In this document: piece after piece, positions 1-10,884 of the stretch
How positions within the stretch are numbered: position 1 is the first letter of the stretch
How the letters are laid out: each line of letters starts with the position of its first letter
Assembly: GCF_000524195.1 (NCBI RefSeq)
Contig: NW_020170439.1
Location: forward strand, 319,813 to 383,812
Length of the DNA: 64,000 nucleotides
Origin: Echinococcus granulosus
Taxonomy: Eukaryota; Platyhelminthes; Cestoda; Cyclophyllidea; Taeniidae
Direction: 5' to 3'
Notes under the pieces: model-generated
What the model saw: the letters and a program-made list of their open reading frames with translations, nothing else
Told to the model about the DNA's origin: nothing
The model's database searches: none
Translations under genes and position numbers: made by a program

Positions 1-317
1 ACGTCAGTTTTATTTTCCCAACCTATTATTCAGCTCTGATTACGTGATGTTAAAAAACTTAATGAGTTCGGTGATTCCATTCTTGCAGCATTATATAAAC
101 TACTTTGGCGATCTACAAATCGGTTTATCTTAACCTCTTTGGAGAACTCTAAAAATGGATACTACTATCAAAGAAAACCTGCCTTATTAAAATATTGCAA
201 AGGAAATTTTTTTGTCCTTATTTCTTTAAAATTAATTTGTTCGAAAAAAGAAACAATTAGAAATTCCTTGAAATGAAATATGTTTTCTTCTGTTCCACCA
301 ATAAATCCATAATTTAG

Positions 318-3300
318 GAGACCCTAGTAGAGGCCTTCGTGACCTGGCAAAAGGTCAACCAACGACTGGACATTGTGAGTCCCCTTCATCGTCGATTGCC
401 CCTACCTCGCGGTCTCCACAGCGGGGTACTAATGGCCTCCATTAGCCTATCATCCGCCAACGGGAAAGTTGGACGCCTCCTTCGTGCAGGCACACGTGTC
501 CACGTGCGTGCCAACCGTCCAGCTGACTTGATGCATAGAGAATGGTTCCTAGTTGATCGATCAAAGGGCAAGGAACCGGGAGGTCTGGTAATTGCCTCTG
601 TTCCCTCCGCCTTTGTGTGGTTGGACTCACCTGAAACATCACCGGAAAGGGTGGTGGTTGGCGACGAGGTGGTGAGAAGGAAGGTGGAAGTTCGAAGGAG
701 CCAGTCAGCGTCAGCGATACCACAGGGACCAAATAATGTAGGAATGGTCGAAGAGTGAGTTATTGCCTCATGTAAAAAGTGGAAGAGTGTTAGGTAAATC
801 CAAAATCTAGTTTTTTTGCCGATATGTGGAGGTAAAAACTTCCTTAATTTGAATTACCGGCATTCGTAACATGGCATAGGAGAGGTACCTAACACAAATT
901 TCTCTAACAGTGGACTGTGGGTCTTTCGTAAAACTTTACAGATAACTCTCGAGTGTAATTCTCAAAATAACGGTGTTATTTTAGCCTCCCATAATTGTGT
1001 ATTTGCCAGCTGTGATAAACTACCCTTCGGAAGGATTTAATGGTTAAAGCCACAAGAACAATGGATCTGATAATGAATGAGGCATTTGGGCATTGGTGTG
1101 GTCTTACCCTCAAAGATATTTTAGAATTACCATTTCTTGTCAGAACTCTGTCCGTCGGCTAACACAACGTTAAGTGAAGTAATTATGAATAAGTGTTTTT
1201 ATTAAACATTTACTGTCATATGATAAAGCATGACAGAGAGATTCATCTGCTTGGCTTTACCAAAACTTTCACTTTGCATTTGAGATAGGCGTCAGAGAGT
1301 CATTTCATCCACGACAGTATACATAACTAAAAATCGTTCTTGTTAAGTCAAATTTAAGAGTATCATGTGAGTCCTCATGGTTCAGAGTGGAAAGTCTTTC
1401 CCAATGCTTTACAGCTAGCTCTAAGTGGTTTATAACTAAAATCATTTCTGTGCGGTAAGTTCTGCAGCACACCGCAAACCTTCTCCAACTGTGAAGTATC
1501 CGGGTTTTTAAAGCAGATAAAACTCGGGTTAAAAGTAAAAGAGGATGACTGGCATTCATCAGGTTTTGTACAACCGCACATCATAAATTGAGAGGTGAAA
1601 GAGAGAACACTGAAAATGTCTTATATCGAGAGATTTAAGCACACACAGAATGCCTCTTTAAGGCGTCGGTACGAGTCACACCTGGTCGGTACAAGGGGCT
1701 ATGCTAAAAAAGGTGGAAGAAAAATTCCGGTTATTTTAGGCATTCTGGAAACTTCAAATTACCTAAATTTGCAGTAAAAATTTTCCTTCCCAGATTCGTA
1801 ATTCCCAAGCCTATAATAAAGCCTACGTGTTGAAAGAATCAGTTTTATTTTCTCATTCTTTGCCTTTTAGCCTGCGAAAACACCTCTTTGAAGTGTGGGA
1901 AAAGGCCTGTTCAAGATTTGACCAAATTCTGCGAGCAACGAGCACCTCATTGCTCACGAACGCACTCACCGATTCACAGGTAACGGCTAATATCAAATTT
2001 TTCCTTCTTTTACTTGAAAGACGGCATTGAGTGCAGAGGAGCTGGCACGCTTTGACAAGGCGCTACAAAGGGTATCGAAATTTATCAAAATTTTTGAGTT
2101 CACCCAAGCGGAGAGGTCGGAGAGCTTGGCGCATCTCCTCGACGACATGAAATTGCGACGTGATGGTAGGGGTAGTCTCCAGAATAAACGTCAATTTCCT
2201 GAGTCACCTAATGTCTCGATTTAATCGACTTTTCTTTTTTCGCAAATATTCCAAATAATAGGTGGGTTCGCAAATGTCGATGTCAACGCCTTGGACGCTC
2301 TCGTTCAAGCTATCGATATTTTCGAGGTAATTCGTAAAAACTCCTTGACAGTTTATGTCACTTTAATTCGAAAAACATGCCCATTTCAGTTGTAAAATCA
2401 AAACCATTTTTAAAACCAGTAAATGGGTTAACTAGTGGATCAAAAGTTCAGGTTACATATTATGGAAAGGAAATTAAGTAATGCGCTTTCTTGCTGAACA
2501 CAAAGAAATAGGTATTTACAACACATTTGAAGACAAGTGGTTTGCCGTTGGTCGTTAGCAGATCAGTCATGTCATGCGATTAGTAGCATTTGGAGGTCAC
2601 ATAATTACCATCAAATTGAGTCCCTATCTTCGTCAAGTACTTTCCTAAGAATTCAACAGGATTCCTGTCCTGCAAAGTACCACAGAACCGGCTACATCAC
2701 TAGGCTTATTCTAAAATCTGCACAAATTTGCCTTCAAATATTTTCCACTTATTAGCCATTAGTAGCCACCCCAACAAAAACTAGAACGGTGTTGTCCTTG
2801 ACACAGAAAACACATACGAAAAGAACGCTTCTAGAGCTAATTCAACTCTGCTTGCAAGAAAACTTATTCTTTTAAACAAAGGGGAGCTCAAGTTGAAATG
2901 GCGCTTTTCTTTGACATAAGGAGACTTGCTCGAAACATTCCATTGATAACTTCCAAAAAGCACATTTATAATCCATGCTTGTAACATTGAAACGTGAGAC
3001 AAATTTTGTTTTTTGTCAATTAAGTTCAAAGGGCATAAAATTAGGAAAATATTCCAAGCATCTGGCCAATTTAAGGCCTTTTCCAAACAGCATTACTTTG
3101 GTCTGGCTAAAGTTAATCATGAAAATTTTTTGATGAATAACATTCAGTTGTCCTTTTCCAGTAAGATATAACCTTTAATTCCATATTTGGAGCACATTCT
3201 GCTTCTAGCGGCCACAAACCAGCTTGAGCCAAATCCATCTTTTGTCTGTCCTACATTTGATTTTCTAATGCTCAAAGGTGGTGATTGTGTTGGCGTAGCA

Positions 3301-5249
3301 GAAAGTACGCGTTCCTACAATAAAAAGGCTTTAAAAATCTGCGCTAAGCGCCAGTAACCCAGGAAGATAATGCTCTATCTTTACGAAAGTCGGTGAGAAC
3401 AGGGCGCCTTTCCATCAATTCACGCGCAACGCGTTTATTCAAACAAGACACGAAGCATCCACGCTTAGATCACCATTTAATTCTGAGAGGCACATTCTTC
3501 CACAGCATACTGTCTCATCTCAATATAATTCCATGAGAAGCTTCTGCAGTCAGGGGATCAAGTCAAACATCACTCATAGAAACAGAAGCTCGGAAGTCAC
3601 ATCGTTAGGCTCTAACAACTGACTTTCCGAGCTTTGAAATTTTGAAAACGGGCGGAAAGTGGTTGAGAGCACAATATCAGAATGGTGTACGGATATAATA
3701 ACTTCTGTTAGCTAACAATCTGTCATCTTTACTGATTGAAAGTATGTCAGATACTCGACAAATTGACAGCCTCCTTCCCAGCTAAAGTATGCTGCCTACT
3801 TAGTAAGAATTTTTAATACTTTTTAGGAAATGGTTGTCTGTTATCAGCGCTATTGCTCCTTGAAAACCTTAGAAACTCTCTCGAAAGAGGAGGTTGAAAA
3901 GAGGTAAGTAGTGTCAAAGAATTGAAAAATTCCCTTATTTGAGGGCATTTGCACTATGATTGAGCAATTTTTTTTTCAGCTGGTATGAGACCTCGGAAAA
4001 ACTGGACAATACGTCAAAAGGCTCAACCGAGTCCCTCCAAGCAAGTATAGTACCTCTGCTCCAATCTCAACCACCTGTCCATGCGAGTCCAGTCAACGCG
4101 AAAGTGTCACATAAGACTTCCTCAAGGGCTTCAGATTCTACTAAATCACCCAAGACAGCTCACCCCAAATATAGACACAGATCTCTCCTTGTCGATGGTC
4201 CTGATGTTGAGAACGGTTGTCCCTATTCACCGGCTTCATCAAGTGGATATGGAGAACACAGTGTTTCATGGATTTCCCGACCTTCGAAGACTGATAAAGG
4301 CAACCAAGCGACGAGATCCCCCTCAAGGGGTCGAAAGCGTGATCGGTTCTATCGCTTTCTACCTATCCTAATACGTCGTCACACACAAAGCAAGAAGAAG
4401 GCCAAAGTCCTGGGCGATGGAGAAATGGGGTTTTCTGACAACGAAGCGAGTCTTCTGAGATCGCGTATTCCATCTGCTTCATCGAAGAGGCTTCACCGTC
4501 CCTATGAAAGTCTAACTCTAGATCGGGTAAACTATACGAAGAAATCAGACTTAGCCAAGTTGCATCGAACGCCTTTACTCCTGTCCACCTCTGCATTATT
4601 GAATTTTGAGGATAGAGATGCTACGCCTACGGGGACTTCAACACTTCGTCGACATCCACATTGGCGTGGAAATGGATCGCCACAAAGACCTTCACTCCTC
4701 TACTCCGTCGCTTGCCAGAATGGTGTTTGTGTGAGTTGCAAGATGACCGAGATGGAACACCCGGTAAATGAAGAGTTCATTACCCGCAAATACGGCAAAA
4801 AAATGCAAGTTGGGAGATCATTCACCACCCCAAACCTTGATGTGGAGGGGGAAAAGCAGGCAAAAGATGAAAAAGTAAAGGAAATGGTAGAGAAGGATTA
4901 TGTTCAAGGCCCACATGTTTACGCAAACATCGATCCACAGAGCGTCTATTCCCTGGAACAACCCATTCCTGAAGTTGCTCTCTATGACATTGGAGTTCAG
5001 GCTGATCTTCCAAATCGATTGAGAGGTCTTAGATGTCGCTTAGAATTTGAGCGGCCAGGTGTGGAGCTAGGCGACAAAGGTCAACTCTCCTGTGAGGCTT
5101 TTAAGGAACGATTTGATACACTGAGTTTTAAGAATGTGGGAGGAGGAGACGGAGGAGGAGAAGGAGAAAAAGCAGATAGAGACTTCAAAACGTTGAGCTT
5201 TCGTGTGGCATTCAACAATAAGCCAGCAAGGTCTGCCAGTACCATCTAG
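318..5249 (+). CDS. 3' part of an unidentified SH3-like/coiled-coil protein (5' end outside window)
   Basis: Six exons join in phase: 318-754, 1871-1979, 2021-2165, 2262-2326, 3827-3903 and 3980-5249 (TAG stop). All have AG acceptors and GT donors. The first visible exon enters in phase 0, so the gene starts upstream of the window. That exon contains a stretch around REWFLVDRSKGKEPGGL followed by IASVPSAFV, which resembles the second half of an SH3 domain (W, then G-hydrophobic-P-S-x-Y/F-V). The next three exons are predicted mostly helical, rich in Leu, Lys and Glu. The last exon encodes about 420 residues of low-complexity Ser/Arg/Pro/Lys-rich sequence, probably disordered, with an RSPSRGRKR patch and a Gly/Glu run encoded by GGA repeats near 5137-5170. 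SH3 plus helices could fit a BAR/SH3 scaffold or a Rho exchange factor such as the DNMBP type, but I do not recognise the family and assign no function. Confidence 0.6.
1871..1979 (+). CDS. Helical exon of the SH3-like gene
   Basis: This is the second visible exon of the gene at 318-5249. It is shorter than most open frames that would be noticed, so it is listed separately. It starts after tgccttttag and ends before GTAACG. One base completes the split codon left by the exon ending at 754, and the frame continues LRKHLFEVWEKACSRFDQIL. The phase match on both sides supports it. Confidence 0.55.
5137..5170 (+). repeat. GGA/GAA trinucleotide-rich run inside coding sequence
   Basis: Imperfect GGA and GAA triplets encode a short Gly/Glu stretch near the C-terminus of the SH3-like gene. 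The run stays in frame. It could be length-variable between individuals. Confidence 0.6.
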
Positions 5250-6471
5250 GCATGGAATGGTTCTTACTTTCGCTTTTTTTCTTTCCTCCCTTGCTTGTTT
5301 TTTCTTCCTCAACTTCTCTTTCTTTTGTTAGTTCTATTATCGTCTCCGACAAAATATGGTATAATGTGAGTTAGAGAAGTGTTTCTCTCCGTAGAGCTTA
5401 TAAGACTGGTAAGTTTCTGGTCTCTAGAAGCAAAAAGATCTACCTCCAGTCACCTTCTAAATAGGCCCTAATTTGTTTTCCCACTGCCTATTTTGTATGC
5501 TATTACCTAAGTGACAAGAAAGAGACAATTTCTTCGAGGGATATCATAAAGGAAAACCCGGGGGATGAGAAGGAAATGACGACTATTCCCTCCACCATCA
5601 TTTTAAGAATAAACAGTTTTATTCCAGGGACCTAGCAGTTTCTGCTTAGAAGTAGACTTCCCTATTTAGGGACCCTCTTAATTGTTCAATAAGGACATGA
5701 ATATTTTAAGGTCATTATCATCCAAAAGCAGCTACTAACATGTGAACTTGACTACAAATCCTCAGCATTAATATATCAGAGATATACGAAGACACCGTAC
5801 TTTAGGTGTACGTTGAAGTTCACATGTTTGATTTGTTGGCTGGTGACACGGGGGTGTCGGTGTTCGCACGACTGCACCAGCGCATAGAATTGTAAGCTAT
5901 TGAGGCACTTGTGCGTCCACTTCTTGTCACAAATTAATCAGATCATCTTCCAGTGTTCTTTATTAATATGACTTATTCTGCCCATTTAGGCATAAATAAA
6001 TCACGTCCACCCTTATGTTTGACTTTAATCGCGAAGTTGAGTATCAATGACGATGGTCCATTTTTCATGATCAGGGATGGAAAATCTTTCATCATCGCCA
6101 TTTGACTTATTTTACAATGACATCTTCTTTAGGTGTTCAATTCGTAAAATATTGGTTTGAAAAGGTCTGTTTAAGTCCTGAACCGAACAGCTCCTTCGAT
6201 ATTCTGCTTTAAAGGAGGCGAAAACGAATCCGAAGAAGCATTCGTTAAGATTAAACATGCAAGCAATGCTGGAAATGAAAGAAAAAAGGAAAACAGTAAT
6301 ATTGATACTGATAGTGAAGTGGGATTAAGGGGGGAACGGGCGGTTCCTTAAGCAGTCCGAAGGCCTCAAGATAGGCATGTAAATTAGTAAGAAGACAATT
6401 TATAAGTAGTATAGCTTTCAACAGCATTGACAATAACGACGATGGCAGCGATGAATACAGTGGTGACACAA
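5250..6471. other. Intergenic stretch between convergent genes
   Basis: This stretch holds the 3' untranslated sequence of the SH3-like gene (+) and of the EF-hand gene (-). A minus-strand AATAAA is seen as tttatt at 5959-5964. I see no coding exon or RNA gene. Confidence 0.5.
5608..5613 (+). terminator. AATAAA polyadenylation signal, SH3-like gene
   Basis: A canonical AATAAA lies about 360 bases after the TAG at 5247-5249, in non-coding sequence. It is the first clear candidate 3' end signal for that gene. Confidence 0.45.
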
Positions 6472-8146
6472 TTAGACAAAGGCAGGATCCGAGAAGAAGG
6501 CAACAAAATCTTCAAAGGTGAGACCCAAATCTGGGGAAACTCCATAGAGTTGCATTAGGTTTTCAACCACCTGTCGACTGTTTGCAATTGCGCCTAACAA
6601 ACTCATTACCTCAGTAACCTCCAGTCGACCCGAAGAGTCGGTATCGAAGGAGCTAAAGACTCGTCGAAGGTTGTCGATGCTGGCAGTAGAGAGAAGAGTA
6701 GTTTTAGTGGTGGAAGTATATATATTACAATTAGCATATCTTCAAGGGGTGGATTATAATTGCTGATTCCAATATTTAAGCAAGCAAGTTTATGCATTAT
6801 TATTCGAGGCTGCAGTGCAAATTTTGGAGATGTTTAGGAATTTACATTACGTAGGATTTAGATTGTTTGTCAGTCGGCATTTTTAAACAGCTCTTTTGTG
6901 TTTTTTATAAGATTAGGCAATAAATACTCAGCTTACTCGACACTGTCATCAGGAAGTCTTGCTAAGACCATGTTGAATTCTTCTGCTGTGATTTGACCAT
7001 CTTGATTCAAATCAAAGGTTCGCCAGAATTCCTAAAATGTGCTCAAAATTAAACTTTGTATTCTGTTTAAATTACTTAACTTATTCCAAGAGTTATGAAC
7101 TTTCTACAAAACCGCTTCTACTGCATCGAGTAATGGTCAACTTAAGCATCATGTGGTGTTTATGGAAAGTGTTTATTTAAAACAAAAGAACTAAGTCATT
7201 TTGGCCTCACTGTTAAAAGGCACTTATTCTACTCCTTTTTTGTCATGATTTAACAGTTCTTTTGGCTACTGTCTTTAGCTGTTCAAGCTATTCAGTCCAA
7301 GCGTTCTCAAATGCCGTGATCTTTTCGACGCGTCTGTTGGGTTTGAATTCCTCTGTAGATTTATAAGCAGTCCCGTTTCATACTATTATGGGTCCTTAAG
7401 GCTTTAGAGAAAGCTCGGATGGCTTATTATATAAGAGAAAAATAGTATTTAATTGTATGAAATAAGGAAAGAAGTCATCTGCTGCAGGTAGCTGGCTCCG
7501 TGAAGATTCACTATGGAGGGCTCGGAAAGATATCTGTCTAGGTGACATCCGCTAATCCGAGGTCTACACGACAAATGGAAATGGTGCAAGGCAAGGTTTC
7601 ACTGAACTGTAGATAACCTCACAAAAAGATTTTCCATATTTACTTTGGCGAGATACATCGTTTATGCCTCAAAAGCGTTTTTGCCTCATTGGAGTGCACA
7701 AAAATTCTAAGCTCTGTATTCTAATTATTGCATCGTTCCATGTGTCCAGCTTTGAGGGAGACTTAGAATGTCTTTCCAAGCTCGATTTTTCTAAGAAATA
7801 TAGTAATGATATGTAAATGGTCAATTTGCCCGTCAAAGTACTGTTAAGTAGTTTATAAAACCCCTATATTCAAAGAAACTAGGCCCTTATTTTACCAATC
7901 TCCCATCTTTCTTTTAATAATGCATGAGCCCCTGAAAACAGCAAAAGTAGTGCTGCTCTTCTATAAAATGAACAAAACAGGGGAATTTACTCTGATAGCG
8001 GAGGGGTCGTAGCGATGTCGCTGGAGGTACTCGTTCACCTCGTTCATGTGGAGAATACGATCGCCGTTGCAGTCCATGCGGTTAAAGAGCTCCACCAGCC
8101 GTTCCCTTCGACCAACATCGTGACGTCGACGCAGACGGGAAAACAT
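6472..8146 (-). CDS. EF-hand calcium-binding protein, 152 aa, three exons
   Basis: The exons are 8146-7991 (ATG start), 7031-6937 and 6679-6472 (TAA stop). The phases are 0 then 2, every junction is GT-AG, and the total is 459 bases, or 152 residues. Four EF-hand positions of the calmodulin/troponin C superfamily can be placed. The first three loops are DCNGDRILHMNE, DLNQDGQITAEE and DTDSSGRLEVTE. The fourth (around GVSPDLGLTFEDF) keeps the helix pattern but has lost the acidic ligands, so it probably does not bind calcium. There is no signal peptide or membrane span, so a cytosolic calcium sensor or buffer is likely. Its last exon is a paralog of the exon at 13689-13896, with the same start phase and the same degenerate fourth hand. 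Flatworm tegument proteins often carry EF-hands, but the dynein-light-chain domain of the TAL family is absent here. Confidence 0.87.
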
Positions 8147-10216
8147 AGCAACTTATGAACCCGGAGAAGAAAGACAGCTCAGCAGACCTTTAGGCAAATT
8201 TAATAAGCTCTTTGTTTGAAAAAGGTAAGATTTTGCTAATAACTGCTGATTTTAAAAGAGAAGTTTTTGGTCCTATTCATGCAACGTATGGGTAAAAAGC
8301 TGAAGAATATGAATTTGCCTTGGAAAGAGAAACAGAAGTGGCCTCACCTTTCTCAAGCCCACCTGACGATGAAATGAGACGAAAAATTAGCTCTTCAGCG
8401 CACATGTTGGAACGCAGTTGCGTAGTTAATAAGGCAAAAGAACGCGCAACGCAAATAATAAAATAAACTGCAAAGTACTCTCTCTTACACAAAAGGTGAC
8501 CTTTTAGCGGCTACCTGAGAAAAAACTTGAATGTACTGAGCCTCAATCCAGGTCATGTAGAAATGGGGAGAAGTTTGGCGCCAATTCATGTCTTTAGAAC
8601 ATAGGATAGAGCTTTCGTCCCTTAGTCGCTTATGCTTCTATCTCACTTTTGCTGCCTCCTCTGGATTTACAAGCCTCCATGTGATCGTGCATTTGTCTAC
8701 TGCCAAGAAATGGTAATTAAATTCAGCTACAGACATACGGCAGTCGAGTTTTAGCTGAGGCACTCCCTCTCACATTAATTGGTTTCGCGGTGGTGTGGGG
8801 TCCTCAAATGTTTTCCTAACTGCATTTTAGACGAAGAATTACTACCTTTTCATTGCTTTAGCAGTATCATGTGAATTGAATATATCTTAGCCGCAAAGTT
8901 TTGACCCTAACTGGGTAACTGAGCAAGCAACTGCTTTTATGGTTTACAAAGCGGAAGGTCTTCCTTGCTTTTATTTTAGCAATCAGTCAGTCAATTAGCA
9001 AACAACCTGAATGAGATAATTTTAGCCAAATAAATGAAGAAAGCTCCTTTCCTGTCAGCAGTCGTCTATGAAAAGGGCATCTACCCATTCACTCTTTAAT
9101 CGTTTCCTCCCCAAATCCAGATTTCTTATCAATTTTTAAGTCTCACTATCTTTAAACGCACTTAGGATCTCTTCCAAACATTGTCGCAATCGGGAGCTCA
9201 AATTTAATGCGTTTCTTAGGGTAGACACTGTCATGACTCTTTGTGCTGGCAGAGTGATTTGAGGGTAAGGGAGCATAATTTGCTGTTGAGGCACAAATCC
9301 TTGCATGATCTTACTGAAGCAGGACTTTCAACTAGATGCTTCCTGAGAAGAAAATTTCGAATTTCATACCCTCCAATGGGGACACAGGGGGTAGGGAGTA
9401 GATCCTGGCTGCAAATACTTGAGGCTAAGCATGAATTTTCTGATATAGTTACGTCTGCAGTTCACCATACCCAAAGAAGGCATGATCTTGTCAAGGCAGT
9501 GCAGTGGTTGCCTTACGTGGTTAGACAAGCCATCTGGAGAGGACAGACGATAAATTCATTGCAATTGCAATATCATCTCTTATCATTTGCCACACAGTTA
9601 ATCAATCACTTAGTTGGCCAACTTGTTCATTTCCTCTTTTCTCCGAACCCGTAAATCCCAATTGAAATAGGTGCAAACATCCTGTTTTATTAGTCCACGT
9701 TAACATTAAACTCTTTGAGAAATTATTGGCCATCACAGAGGATGTAAAACCACCTAAGGTAGTATCGCCTCTCCGCTCTCTCCTCTCTTGTCATTAGCAA
9801 AAAGTGTATGTCTTTCTTAATGTGACCCATCCAACTTTATAAAGACTTAATTGCTAAAACCCATTTAAAAACAGACCAGTTTGAATCCCCTCCACCGGGT
9901 TTATTCAATCATCGTTTGGTGACATAGGAAATTAAGGGTCCCGAGCACACCATTGTATGCCTAAAAACAGGCACACATTTGATGTGTCTCACTGTCTTGT
10001 CAACCTTTAGAGTGGTGCAAAAACCAATCCATCATATTTTGTCAAACAAAAAACGTAAAATCTTTTTTAGTTGTTACCTTTATTTCCATTTGTAACAAAA
10101 ATTGCCATAGACACCCCACTAATGGAAAGATTGATCAGATGTGGGACTGGAGAGGTGGAAGAGTGGTGGAGTTTGGGGTGGAATGAAGCCTTTCCTTCCT
10201 GCCTAAATAAATAGCT
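8147..10216. other. Intergenic stretch between two minus-strand EF-hand genes
   Basis: It contains the upstream region of the 152-aa EF-hand gene and the 3' flank of the next one. The latter has a minus-strand AATAAA (tttatt at 10079-10084) about 135 bases after the stop. An open frame of 137 codons at 9241-9654 (+) has no recognisable motif and a TTG start; I do not accept it as a gene. Confidence 0.45.
10079..10084 (-). terminator. AATAAA polyadenylation signal, gapped EF-hand gene
   Basis: The reverse complement reads AATAAA about 135 bases beyond the stop at 10217, a normal 3' UTR distance. Confidence 0.5.
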
Positions 10217-10884
10217 TTATCGCATATCTGATGGTATAAACTGATGTTGTGATGTGGAACAATGGCTGCATCTTCTTGACCAATTTTCCTTTACAAAGGT
10301 CAAAAACTCCGGTTCACTGATCTCTCCATCTTTGTTAGAGTCCAATCCGTTGAGAAAACCCTCCACGTACTCTCTCGGCAGGGTTCCAATGCAACTTTCA
10401 AAGAAGTTGTACATCTCCTTTACGCTCACAGAACCGGACTTGTCTGTATCGAGAAACTGGAAGAGAGACCGAGCCATGTCTTCGTTTCTACATGAGAAGA
10501 TGAGTTATTTTGCCTTTTTCCCCTCCTTTCCCCCTCCACCCGGCCGACTTTTTATACTTACCGAAGATTTTGAAAGAGGTAGGCGAGAAGTCCATTACGA
10601 TACTCCTCGAATGAGNNNNNNNNNNNNNNNNNNNNNNNNNNNNNNNNNNNNNNNNNNNNNNNNNNNNNNNNNNNNNNNNNNNNNNNNNNNNNNNNNNNNN
10701 NNNNNNNNNNNNNNNTGGTTGAATAAGTCATAAATTCATCACTCACATCGATAGCACATGCATTAAATGGGTGTCCTTTTGTACAGGCTCTTAAATCGGC
10801 TTCTGTGATGAAGCCATCACCGTCACGATCCAATTCGTCGAATTGTTTTCGCATGAAATCACCACGAGCGAAGAGGTTAGTCAT
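10217..10884 (-). CDS. EF-hand calcium-binding protein, interrupted by an assembly gap
   Basis: Exon 1 is 10884-10747: ATG start, 46 residues, donor GTGAGT. The visible end of exon 2 is 10615-10562, and exon 3 is 10487-10217 (TAA stop). Exon 1 has a canonical first hand, DRDGDGFITEAD. Exon 3 carries two canonical loops, DTDKSGSVSVKE and DSNKDGEISEPE. The second hand lies mostly in the 100-N gap; only its outgoing helix (SFEEYRNGLLAYLFQNL) is visible. The protein therefore probably has four hands, with at least three able to bind calcium. A Ser/His/Cys-containing C-terminal extension after the last hand (CSHCSTSQHQF) is not typical of calmodulin. Phases agree across the exon 2-3 junction. Because gap length is nominal, the exact protein length is unknown. 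Confidence 0.85.
10616..10715. other. Assembly gap of 100 N
   Basis: Exactly 100 undetermined bases, a nominal scaffold gap. It falls in intron 1 and the start of exon 2 of the minus-strand EF-hand gene and hides most of the second EF-hand. Confidence 0.99.

Noticed and set aside
9241..9654. Open frame of 137 codons on the plus strand between EF-hand genes
   Set aside because: It starts at TTG, has no recognisable domain and no splice-supported partner. Its composition is like translated non-coding DNA.
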